Positions 1-5,879 of a stretch of DNA of 6,270 nucleotides are shown here, one piece after another. The notes beneath the pieces are model-generated. The model had not been told where the DNA came from. It ran no database searches and was given only the letters and a program-made list of their open reading frames with translations. Position 1 is the stretch's first letter. The number at the start of each line of letters is the position of its first letter. Source of the DNA: JAUXIQ01 sp030620925 [NCBI: Nitrospinota bacterium] (GTDB taxonomy: Bacteria; JAUXIQ01); assembly GCA_030620925.1 (NCBI GenBank), contig JAUXIQ010000125.1, forward strand, positions 1 to 6,270. Direction: 5' to 3'. The position numbers and the translations under genes were made by a program.

Positions 1-133
1 AGCGCTTGCCGCTCACGAACCCTTTCACGGCCAGAATCTCAGGGATGTGTTTATTGTTGTACCATTCGTTGAATTCATCTTCTTTTTCCGCGGCCATATC
101 CATCTGCACAACGAGTAACGGTCTCTCACTCAT
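1..133 (-). CDS. Partial EthD-like / dimeric alpha-beta-barrel family protein, N-terminus only
   Basis: This open frame is too short to stand out by length. It starts at an ATG (complement of 131-133) and runs off the left edge after 44 complete codons. The start is preceded on the minus strand by a purine-rich AGGGAAGGGGG about 6 bases upstream, a convincing ribosome binding site. The peptide begins MSERPLLVVQMDM. It then has the pattern FNEWYNNKHIPE (residues 21-32), followed by L-x-V-x-GF-x-x-G-x-R. That layout, a beta strand and then a helix carrying W-Y-x-x-x-H-I-P-E, is typical of EthD-like and related ferredoxin-fold proteins that dimerise as alpha-beta barrels. Members include small oxygenase, isomerase or stress-related proteins, so no specific reaction can be assigned. 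It is transcribed away from the dcw cluster and is probably functionally unrelated. Confidence 0.72.
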   Translation of the reverse strand, partial: MSERPLLVVQMDMAAEKEDEFNEWYNNKHIPEILAVKGFVSGKR

Positions 134-175
134 CTCGTACCCCCTTCCCTATTCAGTTAGCTTTTTTTAGTGGTA

Positions 176-238
176 TTAGACTGTATATACCGACACCTCA
201 ATTGACGGTTCACATCCGCTTCACCCTGTACAGTCTAA
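176..238. repeat. Perfect 10-bp inverted repeat TTAGACTGTA / TACAGTCTAA
   Basis: TTAGACTGTA at 176-185 is the exact reverse complement of TACAGTCTAA at 229-238, with 43 bases between the arms. The right arm overlaps the 8-bp palindrome CTGTACAG (226-233). The pair could be two operator half-sites for a regulator of the leftward gene, or the closing stem of a transcribed RNA. The sequence alone does not decide. Confidence 0.5.
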
Positions 239-291
239 AGCCGATTATGTATCGCCTCCGGTAGAACTATCGAAACCACGCAATAAAAAAA

Positions 292-346
292 TGCAATTTT
301 AGTAACACTTAAATTTACGAAGATGTCAGCGATCAGTGAAATTGCA
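292..346. repeat. 8-bp inverted repeat TGCAATTT / AAATTGCA
   Basis: TGCAATTT (292-299) is complementary to AAATTGCA (339-346). Inside it, CACT (306-309) pairs with AGTG (335-338), so an RNA could form a stem of 12 pairs with a six-base bulge on the 5' side. The right arm shares GCA (344-346) with the 5' arm of the following terminator-like hairpin, so the two folds are mutually exclusive. Confidence 0.4.
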
Positions 347-367
347 CATTATATGGTGCCTTTTTTT
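344..367 (+). terminator. Weak candidate rho-independent terminator
   Basis: GCACAT (344-349) pairs with ATG (353-355) and TGC (357-359) around a TAT loop with one bulged G at 356. One C and then seven T (361-367) follow. The stem is short, so this is a weak candidate. It lies upstream of the dcw promoter on the + strand. It would therefore end a transcript starting inside the intergenic region, or block antisense read-through into the cluster. Confidence 0.35.
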
Positions 368-444
368 AGCTCCGCATCCATATATTGTTTCATGAAGACC
401 CTCATCTAAAATGCTTAAAACGCTCAAAAAAACGCTTTTTTATC

Positions 445-473
445 TTGACATAACAGCCGATAAAGTTTATGAT
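445..473 (+). promoter_or_regulatory. Sigma70-type promoter of the mraZ/dcw operon
   Basis: TTGACA at 445-450 is a perfect -35 box. A 17-base spacer leads to TATGAT at 468-473, one mismatch from the consensus -10. An A/T-rich tract (about 416-442) just upstream could serve as an UP element. Transcription would be expected to start near 480. That leaves a leader of about 40 bases before the ATG at 521, but only about 14 before the ATG at 494. This is the best promoter seen in the window and probably drives the whole cluster. Confidence 0.85.
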
Positions 474-474
474 G

Positions 475-509
475 TGGTATAAATTAGAATTTTATGGAAA
501 ATTGTGGAA
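475..509 (+). promoter_or_regulatory. Putative MraZ operator: four TGGnA-type boxes on a 10-bp period
   Basis: TGGTA (475-479), TAGAA (485-489), TGGAA (495-499) and TGGAA (505-509) are separated by exactly five bases each, so all lie on the same helix face. MraZ in Escherichia coli is known to bind direct repeats of TGGGN separated by five bases near its own promoter. Same period, same core and same position make autorepression by MraZ the natural reading. The boxes deviate from TGGGN at one or two positions, so the assignment is inferred. Confidence 0.6.
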
Positions 510-520
510 CGGGAACAGCT

Positions 521-961
521 ATGTTTTTCGGAAGATACTTCATTACGCTGGACGATAAAGGCCGTATAAAAATTCCTGCTCCTTTCACAAAGTATCTTGA
601 TCGGGAGGAGGAAGATACCATCATATTGACTAACTTCGGCAGCTGCATAAGAGCATACCCCGAAAAAGAGTGGAAGGCTCTGCGGGCAAATGCAAAAGAT
701 CAGCCCGCTTTGCAGGAAAACAAATTGGCCTCAGAGAGGCTCTTCTTTTCATCGGCTAATATGGTAAACCTGGACAAACAGGGACGCCTTCTCATACCCA
801 ACTCTCTGCGAGCGGAAACCGGTCTTAAAGAGGACATAGTTCTCCTGGGCATCGACTACCGCTTCGAAGTTTGGGATAAAGCCCAATGGGACGCATATCA
901 GAAAACCTCCCAGGAAAAGAAAGAAGATATTTTCGAAGGGCTGTCTAAGGCTGGATTTTAA
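521..961 (+). CDS. mraZ: MraZ, AbrB-fold transcriptional regulator of the dcw cluster
   Basis: MraZ is a DNA-binding protein with two AbrB/SpoVT swapped-hairpin domains that forms ring-shaped oligomers and controls its own operon. From the ATG at 521 it has 146 residues, close to the usual 140-150. The N-terminus MFFGRYFITLDDKGRIKIP matches the family start, with the D-x-K-G-R-x-x-x-P signature at residues 11-19. The second copy, LDKQGRLLIP, begins around residue 84 (D85, G88, R89). An in-frame ATG at 494 would add nine residues. I reject it because it has no ribosome binding site, lies about 14 bases from the predicted transcription start and sits inside the MraZ-like boxes. The ribosome binding site for 521 is only fair (GGAACGGGA, 506-514). 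The gene is first in the cluster and is followed by rsmH, its usual partner. Confidence 0.95.
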   Translation: MFFGRYFITLDDKGRIKIPAPFTKYLDREEEDTIILTNFGSCIRAYPEKEWKALRANAKDQPALQENKLASERLFFSSANMVNLDKQGRLLIPNSLRAETGLKEDIVLLGIDYRFEVWDKAQWDAYQKTSQEKKEDIFEGLSKAGF

Positions 962-1002
962 CATATATATCCTGAGTGTTAAAGGAGAAAAGAGGGGGGG
1001 CC

Positions 1003-1054
1003 ATGAAAACCTGGGGATGAAAGAGAGGTCGATCGGGCGGTCCACCGCCCCGCT
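1003..1054 (+). other. Probable uncaptured N-terminal coding of rsmH (frame break)
   Basis: Read in the rsmH frame, these bases encode DEREVDRAVHRPA just before MLEEVL. H-x-P before M/L-L-x-E-V is the conserved RsmH opening. That frame has a stop (TGA) at 1004-1006 and then 16 codons with no ATG, GTG, TTG, CTG or ATN start. An ATG at 1003, preceded by a purine-rich tract (981-1000), opens a different frame that ends after five codons at the TGA at 1018-1020. Removing one G from the GGGG at 1013-1016 joins that ATG to the rsmH frame and gives an N-terminus starting MKTWDEREVDRAVHRP. Alternatively, adding one G at 1035-1037 joins the ATG at 1017. A sequence error or a genuine frameshift are both possible. 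Confidence 0.6.
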
Positions 1055-1972
1055 ATGCTGGAGGAAGTGCTCTTCTTTCTTAAGCCCTCCAGGGGCGGGG
1101 TGTTTGTCGACTGCACCATAGGGGAAGGAGGGCACGCTCGGGCCATTCTCGAATCGGGCCCCGAAGACACCCTCCTAGTCGGCATAGATCGTGACCGGGA
1201 GATATTGAGGGTGGCGGAAAGGACACTCGAACCCTTTGCGGAGCGCATTCATCTGGTACACAGTAATTTTTCCAACGTAAAGGAGGTGCTCGAATCCCTT
1301 AAGCTGGAGGGAGCAGCCGGCGTGCTTTTCGACCTGGGTGTTTCTCTCTACCACCTCAGCAAACCGGAGAGGGGATTCAGTTTCAGGCACGAAGGCCCTC
1401 TGGACATGAGGCTTGACGGGGAGGATGAAACGACCGCGGCGCACCTGGTCAACAACCTTAAGGAAGCAGAGTTGAAGCGGATTTTGTATGAATATGGAGA
1501 GGAAAGGTGGGCTCCCAGGATAGCCAGGCATATTGTGAGGGCCAGAGAAAAAGGGGCTATAGAGACCACCGGACAACTTGCAGAAATAGTCAGGAGAGCG
1601 ATACCCGCTAAGTACAGGCCGCGGCGAATAGACCCGGCCACCAGAAGTTTTCAGGCTCTCAGGATAGCAGTCAACGGTGAGCTGGATGTCTTGCCGGGAG
1701 CGATAAGGGACGCTATTGAAATACTTGAGCCGGGTGGTAGAGCCTGTTTCATAAGTTTTCATTCTTTGGAGGATCGTGAGGTAAAAAGAGGTTTGCGTAG
1801 TCTGGAACGGGGTTGCGCGGGTTCTCTCGAATCCACCGCCAGCACCCGGAGGCAAGGGGCGGAGAGAATAATAAATATATTGACCCCCAAACCTCTCTCC
1901 CCTTCCCCGGAGGAGAGGGTCGCCAACCCCGTCTCTAGAAGCGCTAAGTTGAGAGCAGCCGAGAAATTGTAA
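1055..1972 (+). CDS. rsmH: RsmH, 16S rRNA (cytosine-1402-N4)-methyltransferase
   Basis: RsmH (formerly MraW) transfers a methyl group from S-adenosylmethionine to N4 of C1402 in 16S rRNA, in the cytoplasm. Family motifs run through the frame. The SAM-binding VDCTIGEGGH is at residues 18-27 and the acidic GIDRD at 43-47. DLGVS is at 93-97, followed by RGFSF and GPLDMRLD (106-121). RRIDPATRSFQALRI starts at 190 and SFHSLEDR spans 234-241. The C-terminal tail has NPVSRSAKLRAAEK. The 305 residues are slightly short of the usual 310-320, and the deficit is entirely N-terminal. The first in-frame ATG (1055) has no ribosome binding site. It follows a perfect GGGCGG-TCCA-CCGCCC hairpin (1035-1050) and leaves out the conserved H-x-P residues encoded just upstream. 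The true start is probably near 1003 with a one-base frame break between. It lies 93 bp after mraZ in the same operon. Confidence 0.93.
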   Translation: MLEEVLFFLKPSRGGVFVDCTIGEGGHARAILESGPEDTLLVGIDRDREILRVAERTLEPFAERIHLVHSNFSNVKEVLESLKLEGAAGVLFDLGVSLYHLSKPERGFSFRHEGPLDMRLDGEDETTAAHLVNNLKEAELKRILYEYGEERWAPRIARHIVRAREKGAIETTGQLAEIVRRAIPAKYRPRRIDPATRSFQALRIAVNGELDVLPGAIRDAIEILEPGGRACFISFHSLEDREVKRGLRSLERGCAGSLESTASTRRQGAERIINILTPKPLSPSPEERVANPVSRSAKLRAAEKL

Positions 1973-2002
1973 TATCAACGTTATCCAGTTCAGGGAGGTG
2001 TG

Positions 2003-2374
2003 ATGAAATCCTACGCAGCCAGAACACGTAATTTTCCACTCATCGTTCAGATAGAATGGGACAAAATTTTCGCCGGGCTGGAGCTCAAAAAATTTCTGGC
2101 TTATGTCATATTTGTGACCTGCTTCCTCATGGGAGCTCTCCTCTACTTGTGGCCGCACATGCAGCTTCTTCAGAACGGCTTCCAATATAACGGCCTTCAG
2201 GTGCACAAAGAGCGCCTGTTGGATGAAAACAGAGCCCTGCGCCTGGAGTTCAGCAGCCTTAACTCACTGGACAGGGTTGAGCGCATGGCCCGCAACGAGC
2301 TGGGGATGACGACGCCGAAGGAAGGTCAGATAGTCTACGTCGCTCTGGAAAGCACTGGCAAAAATGAACGCTAG
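2003..2374 (+). CDS. ftsL: FtsL-like bitopic cell-division protein
   Basis: FtsL is a small single-pass inner-membrane protein that joins FtsB and FtsQ and activates septal synthesis by FtsW/FtsI. This protein has 123 residues. A cytoplasmic N-terminal part (1-30) ends in charged residues. One hydrophobic segment (about 31-50, FLAYVIFVTCFLMGALLYLW) is followed by a periplasmic leucine-rich coiled coil (about 65-95, with ERLLDENRALRLEFSSL). The family-like ending RNELGMTTPKEGQIVYV comes near 97-113. A GTG at 2000 is in frame, but GGGAGG (1993-1998) is only one base from it and four from the ATG at 2003, so 2003 is preferred. FtsL sequences diverge widely. The call rests on topology, the ELGM-P-GQ signature and the position between rsmH and ftsI. 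Confidence 0.88.
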   Translation: MKSYAARTRNFPLIVQIEWDKIFAGLELKKFLAYVIFVTCFLMGALLYLWPHMQLLQNGFQYNGLQVHKERLLDENRALRLEFSSLNSLDRVERMARNELGMTTPKEGQIVYVALESTGKNER

Positions 2375-2434
2375 CGAGAGGCTTCGCCTTCACTTCCATA
2401 GACAATAACCCACTATTTACTTCCTGGATTCGCG

Positions 2435-4321
2435 ATGAGAGAGGTTAGCGCCGACGTAAGAACTCTTAAACGTCTTAAAATAGCTGCGTTCATGCTTTTA
2501 ATTTTCGGCGCGGTGGTAGGGCTAAGGCTTTTTCAGTTCCAAATCATCCAGCATGATCAGTTATCCGCCAAATCCGAGCAGCAATACCTGAGGACGCTCA
2601 AACTGGAGCCCAGGCGAGGGACCATCTACGACAGGAACGGCAAGGAATTGGCGGTGAGCGTTTCGGTCAACTCTCTTTATGCCAACCCCAGAGAGACAAC
2701 GATTACGAAAACCTCCACCAACCGGTTAGCCTTCATACTGGGAACCTCCCCCGAGGAGTTAGCCGCCAAACTCAGATCGCCCAAACATTTCATCTGGTTA
2801 TGGAGGAAGATCCCCCCTCGGAAGGCGGAAAGTATCGCCGCTCTCAACATAAAGGGGTTGGGGGTGGTCAAAGAAAACAAGAGATACTATCCAAAGCGCA
2901 CCCTTGCCGCCCAGATACTTGGCTTCGTGGGAACCGACAATGAAGGGCTGGAAGGATTAGAATATATGTACGACGCATACGTGGGGGGTGAGCCCAGCCT
3001 GGTGCTGGTGAAAAAGGACGCCAAGGGGCGCAATATTTACGCTTCCAGACGAATCCTCAAGGAAGGGTCTAAAGGGCTTGACATACTTCTAAACATAGAT
3101 GAAACTGTTCAGTATATAGCTGAAAAGGAGCTGGCCCGGCAAGTGGCTGAAAGCCGAGCCAGGGGCGGCGTAGCAATAGTTATGGACCCTCATTCCGGCG
3201 AGGTGCTGGCACTGGCTCACCAGCCCTCATTCAACCCCAACAGTTTCCTCGACTACAAGCCCGCTCGATGGAAAAGAAGCGCAATCTCAGACGCCTACGA
3301 ACCAGGTTCTACGTTTAAGATCGTCACTCTGGCAGCGGTCCTCGAAGAAGGCCTGGCGCAACCCGATGAAATATTATATGCCGAAAACGGAACCCTGGTG
3401 GTTGCCGGGAAATCATACCATGACGTTCATAATTATCATTGGCTCACAACCAGGGAGGTGATTTCCAAATCCAGCAACATCGGCACCATCAAGCTGGGGC
3501 AGAGACTGGAGCCGGACCTTATGTACAGATATATCAGAAACTTCGGGTTCGGCTCGAAAACGGATATAGGTCTTCCGGGGGAAGCCAAGGGTCTGGTCCG
3601 GGAAACTGAGGAGTGGTCCGGAGTATCCTTGAGTTCCATAAGCATCGGATACGAAATATCGGTCACGCCCATTCAATTGATCACCGCCTATGCCGCGGTG
3701 GCAAATGGTGGTCACCTGGTTAATCCCCGAGTGGTGAGAGGTGTTATGAAAGAGGGCCGGTTAATAAAAGAGTTCCCCGGCTTACCGGCCAGACGGGTAA
3801 TATCGGATAAAACGGCGGAGATCATCACCTCCATTCTCAAGGAAGTGGTGACTGTCGGCACCGGCCGGACGGCCGCTGTCCCTGGATACGACGTAGCGGG
3901 GAAAACTGGAACCGCCCTGAAATTCGATATCGAATTGGGCGCCTACTCTTCGAGCAAGTACGTGGCTTCCTTCGTGGGGTATTTTCCGGCGGACGACCCG
4001 AGGGTGGTGATACTGGTGCTCATAGATGAGCCCAAAGGCAGTTTCTATGGTAGTGAGGTGGCCGCGCCTACTTTCAGCAGAATTGCTTCTCAGGTGGCCA
4101 GGTATATGAAAATCCCGGCCCGGAATAATCTTCTCATAGCGGCCGCCCCCGATACCGATAAAAAAGTAGAAGGGCCTGCGAAAAAAGGAGAGGAAATCAG
4201 TAACATATTTAAGCGCATAGACAGAGGCTTAAAAAAACTGTTAGTCAAGGCTGTCTCCCCTCTCATGATACCCACGAAAGGAAAGGCGGCAAGTTACCGG
4301 ACGAATGAGGATTCAAGCTGA
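2435..4321 (+). CDS. ftsI: FtsI, septal peptidoglycan D,D-transpeptidase (class B PBP, PBP3-like)
   Basis: FtsI cross-links peptidoglycan at the septum, working with FtsW in the periplasm, and is a beta-lactam target. The 628-residue protein has a short cytoplasmic tail and one membrane anchor (about 14-32). The PBP dimerisation domain opens with RRGTIYDRNGKELAVS (60-75). The transpeptidase domain has all three active-site motifs: S292-T-F-K295 with the nucleophilic serine, S346-S-N348, and K490-T-G-T493. The catalytic domain ends near 555. Instead of PASTA repeats there is a charged tail of about 70 residues with a cationic amphipathic stretch (588-607). A stop at 2399-2401 precedes the frame and the ATG at 2435 is the only good start. 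Its ribosome binding site is weak (GGA at 2426-2428). The gap after ftsL is 60 bp. Confidence 0.96.
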   Translation: MREVSADVRTLKRLKIAAFMLLIFGAVVGLRLFQFQIIQHDQLSAKSEQQYLRTLKLEPRRGTIYDRNGKELAVSVSVNSLYANPRETTITKTSTNRLAFILGTSPEELAAKLRSPKHFIWLWRKIPPRKAESIAALNIKGLGVVKENKRYYPKRTLAAQILGFVGTDNEGLEGLEYMYDAYVGGEPSLVLVKKDAKGRNIYASRRILKEGSKGLDILLNIDETVQYIAEKELARQVAESRARGGVAIVMDPHSGEVLALAHQPSFNPNSFLDYKPARWKRSAISDAYEPGSTFKIVTLAAVLEEGLAQPDEILYAENGTLVVAGKSYHDVHNYHWLTTREVISKSSNIGTIKLGQRLEPDLMYRYIRNFGFGSKTDIGLPGEAKGLVRETEEWSGVSLSSISIGYEISVTPIQLITAYAAVANGGHLVNPRVVRGVMKEGRLIKEFPGLPARRVISDKTAEIITSILKEVVTVGTGRTAAVPGYDVAGKTGTALKFDIELGAYSSSKYVASFVGYFPADDPRVVILVLIDEPKGSFYGSEVAAPTFSRIASQVARYMKIPARNNLLIAAAPDTDKKVEGPAKKGEEISNIFKRIDRGLKKLLVKAVSPLMIPTKGKAASYRTNEDSS

Positions 4322-4348
4322 ACCCCTTTAAGAAAATAAACTTATGCC

Positions 4349-5848
4349 ATGCAGTTACATAAACTAACAGAAGAAATCCCCGGTTTATGCCTCATGGGGA
4401 ACCCCTGTGTGGAAATCGACTCCATCGCATACGACTCCAGGAAAGTTACCCCCGGCTCCCTTTTTGTGGCCCTTAAAGGCCGCAAGAGCAACGGAGTGGA
4501 TTTCGCGCGGGAGGCCAGGAAGAAGGGCGCAGTGGCCGTCATGCTCTCCGAGGACAGCGTGCGGGGAAGGGAGAAGCTCTGCTCTGAAAGTTCGGTCAGC
4601 CTGATTATATCCGGGGAACCCCGCAGAGACATGGCTCTCATGGCCTGCAAGTTTTACGGCTCCCCCACTGACAAGTTGAAATTAATCGGAGTAACGGGCA
4701 CTAACGGCAAGACTACCACCACCTACCTCACCGAGTCCGTATTCAAGGCGGCGGGCAGGAAAACGGGAGTGATAGGCACCATAAGTTACAGAGATGCTAA
4801 CTCGGAGGAGGCCGCCGATCAGACTACCCCCGAGTCGGTGGACCTGCAGCGCATGTTCAGAGACATGGTGGAGGCGGGGGCGGAGTTCTGCCTGCTGGAG
4901 GTCTCGTCACACGCCCTTGAGATGGAGCGCGTGTCGGGGAGCAGGTTTGAAACCGCCGTTTTCACCAACTTGAGCCAGGACCATCTCGACTTTCACAACG
5001 ACATGGAAAATTATTTCAAAGCCAAAAGGAGGATGTTCCAGCAGTTTCAGGTGGGTGCGGCCATCGTAAACACGGACGACCCCTGGGGCCAAAGGCTGGC
5101 AGCGGATTTCTCCGGGAATAAGTTTACTTACGGCCTCAACAGTGAGGCGGATTTCAGCGCCCTGAAACCGAGCATATCCATGGAGGGGCTGGAATTCACC
5201 CTGATATCCCCTGAGGGTCGCTTTCCCATCAAGTCAACCCTCACAGGCAGGCATAATATAAATAATATACTGGCCGCATCGGCCATAGCGTTATCCGCCG
5301 GCATCGATATATCCCACGTCCAGAGCGGTATCGCTTCCTTAGGCTTCGTCCCCGGCCGGTTTCAGAAAGTCGACGAGGGGCAGAACTTTGCAGTTATCGT
5401 AGACTACGCTCATACCGATGATGCCCTCCGCAAGCTCCTTGAGGCAATCCGAAGCATTGGTGGCGGCAAGCTTATCGTGTTGTTCGGATGCGGAGGAGAC
5501 AGAGACAAAGGCAAAAGACCGCTCATGGGGAAGGCAGCCGCTGAGCTGAGCGATTTCGCGGTGATCACGTCGGATAACCCCCGCTCTGAGGACCCCATGA
5601 GCATAATAGCGCAGATAGAACGGGGCTTCCTGGACGCCGGAAACAGGAAAGACGCCTACTTGATAGTAGCGGAGCGAAAGGAGGCCATACACGAGGCTGT
5701 ATCTAGAGCAGGTGCAGGAGACGTGGTGGTCATAGCCGGGAAAGGGCACGAGAAATACCAGGTGGTGGGAGACAGGAGATTACCCTTCGATGACGTGGAG
5801 GAGGCCAGGCAGGTTATCAACGCCATGGCCTCCCGGAAGGTTCGATAA
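4349..5848 (+). CDS. murE: MurE, UDP-MurNAc-L-Ala-D-Glu:meso-diaminopimelate ligase
   Basis: MurE adds the third residue of the stem peptide to UDP-MurNAc-L-Ala-D-Glu using ATP, in the cytoplasm. The 499 residues match the usual size of about 490-500. The N-terminal substrate-binding domain has IAYDSRKVTPGSLFVALKG (26-44). The ATP loop is G117-T-N-G-K121-T122. The central domain carries TTPES, LEVSSHA (183-189), DHLDFH (211-216) and K226 in YFKAKRRMF, the lysine carbamylated in characterised homologues. D409-N-P-R412 is the motif of enzymes that select meso-diaminopimelate over lysine. The ATG at 4349 is the first start after an in-frame TAA at 4337-4339. No strong Shine-Dalgarno is visible. 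The gene starts 27 bp after the ftsI stop, so coupling to upstream translation is plausible. Confidence 0.97.
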   Translation: MQLHKLTEEIPGLCLMGNPCVEIDSIAYDSRKVTPGSLFVALKGRKSNGVDFAREARKKGAVAVMLSEDSVRGREKLCSESSVSLIISGEPRRDMALMACKFYGSPTDKLKLIGVTGTNGKTTTTYLTESVFKAAGRKTGVIGTISYRDANSEEAADQTTPESVDLQRMFRDMVEAGAEFCLLEVSSHALEMERVSGSRFETAVFTNLSQDHLDFHNDMENYFKAKRRMFQQFQVGAAIVNTDDPWGQRLAADFSGNKFTYGLNSEADFSALKPSISMEGLEFTLISPEGRFPIKSTLTGRHNINNILAASAIALSAGIDISHVQSGIASLGFVPGRFQKVDEGQNFAVIVDYAHTDDALRKLLEAIRSIGGGKLIVLFGCGGDRDKGKRPLMGKAAAELSDFAVITSDNPRSEDPMSIIAQIERGFLDAGNRKDAYLIVAERKEAIHEAVSRAGAGDVVVIAGKGHEKYQVVGDRRLPFDDVEEARQVINAMASRKVR

Positions 5849-5849
5849 A

Positions 5850-5879
5850 CCTCTACCCTTGATAAGAGGAAAAAGACCG
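5850..5879 (+). promoter_or_regulatory. murF ribosome binding site, possibly within a small hairpin
   Basis: AAGAGGA (5864-5870) is the only purine-rich candidate upstream of the murF ATG, about 9-10 bases away. Its AGAGG (5865-5869) can pair with CCTCT (5850-5854) just after the murE stop, a five-pair stem with a ten-base loop. This could make murF translation depend on ribosomes leaving murE. It is weak evidence from pairing alone. Confidence 0.3.

Larger units (their letters stand above)
134..520. other. Divergent intergenic region with dcw promoter and several inverted repeats
   Basis: These 387 bases separate the leftward gene from mraZ and hold no convincing protein gene. The only small frame noticed, 323-409 (+, 28 codons), lacks a good ribosome binding site and runs through a T7 tract. 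The right third contains the cluster promoter and the MraZ-like boxes. The left two thirds contain a perfect 10-bp inverted repeat (176-185 with 229-238), an 8-bp inverted repeat (292-299 with 339-346) and a hairpin followed by seven T (344-367). For the leftward gene, only a weak candidate promoter is visible on the minus strand: TTGAGG at 201-196, a 17-base spacer and TAATAC at 178-173. I would not rely on it. Confidence 0.6.

Noticed and set aside
202-231. TTGACG at 202-207 as a + strand promoter for an intergenic RNA
   Set aside because: No acceptable -10 box lies 16-18 bases downstream. The best nearby match, TACAGT at 229-234, would need a 21-base spacer.
323-409. A 28-codon + strand frame in the intergenic region (MSAISEIAHYM...)
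   Set aside because: It has no properly spaced Shine-Dalgarno, crosses the hairpin and T7 tract, and resembles no family I know.
494-520. Upstream ATG giving a nine-residue longer MraZ
   Set aside because: It has no ribosome binding site, would leave a leader of only about 14 bases, and overlaps the MraZ-like boxes. The family N-terminus starts at the ATG at 521.
2000-2002. GTG as the ftsL start
   Set aside because: The GGGAGG site would be only one base away. The ATG at 2003 has workable spacing.
1175-2206. A long 343-codon open frame on the - strand across rsmH and ftsL
   Set aside because: It lies antisense to rsmH and ftsL, both of which have clear family motifs or topology. Its translation shows no recognisable domain, so it is a codon-usage shadow.
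2379-2389. AGGC-TTC-GCCT hairpin between ftsL and ftsI as a terminator
   Set aside because: It has only four pairs and no T tract follows. It does not fit termination inside an operon.
4407-4604. A 65-codon + strand frame inside murE
   Set aside because: It lies in another frame within the MurE substrate-binding domain and its low-complexity R/A/P-rich translation looks like an overlap artefact.
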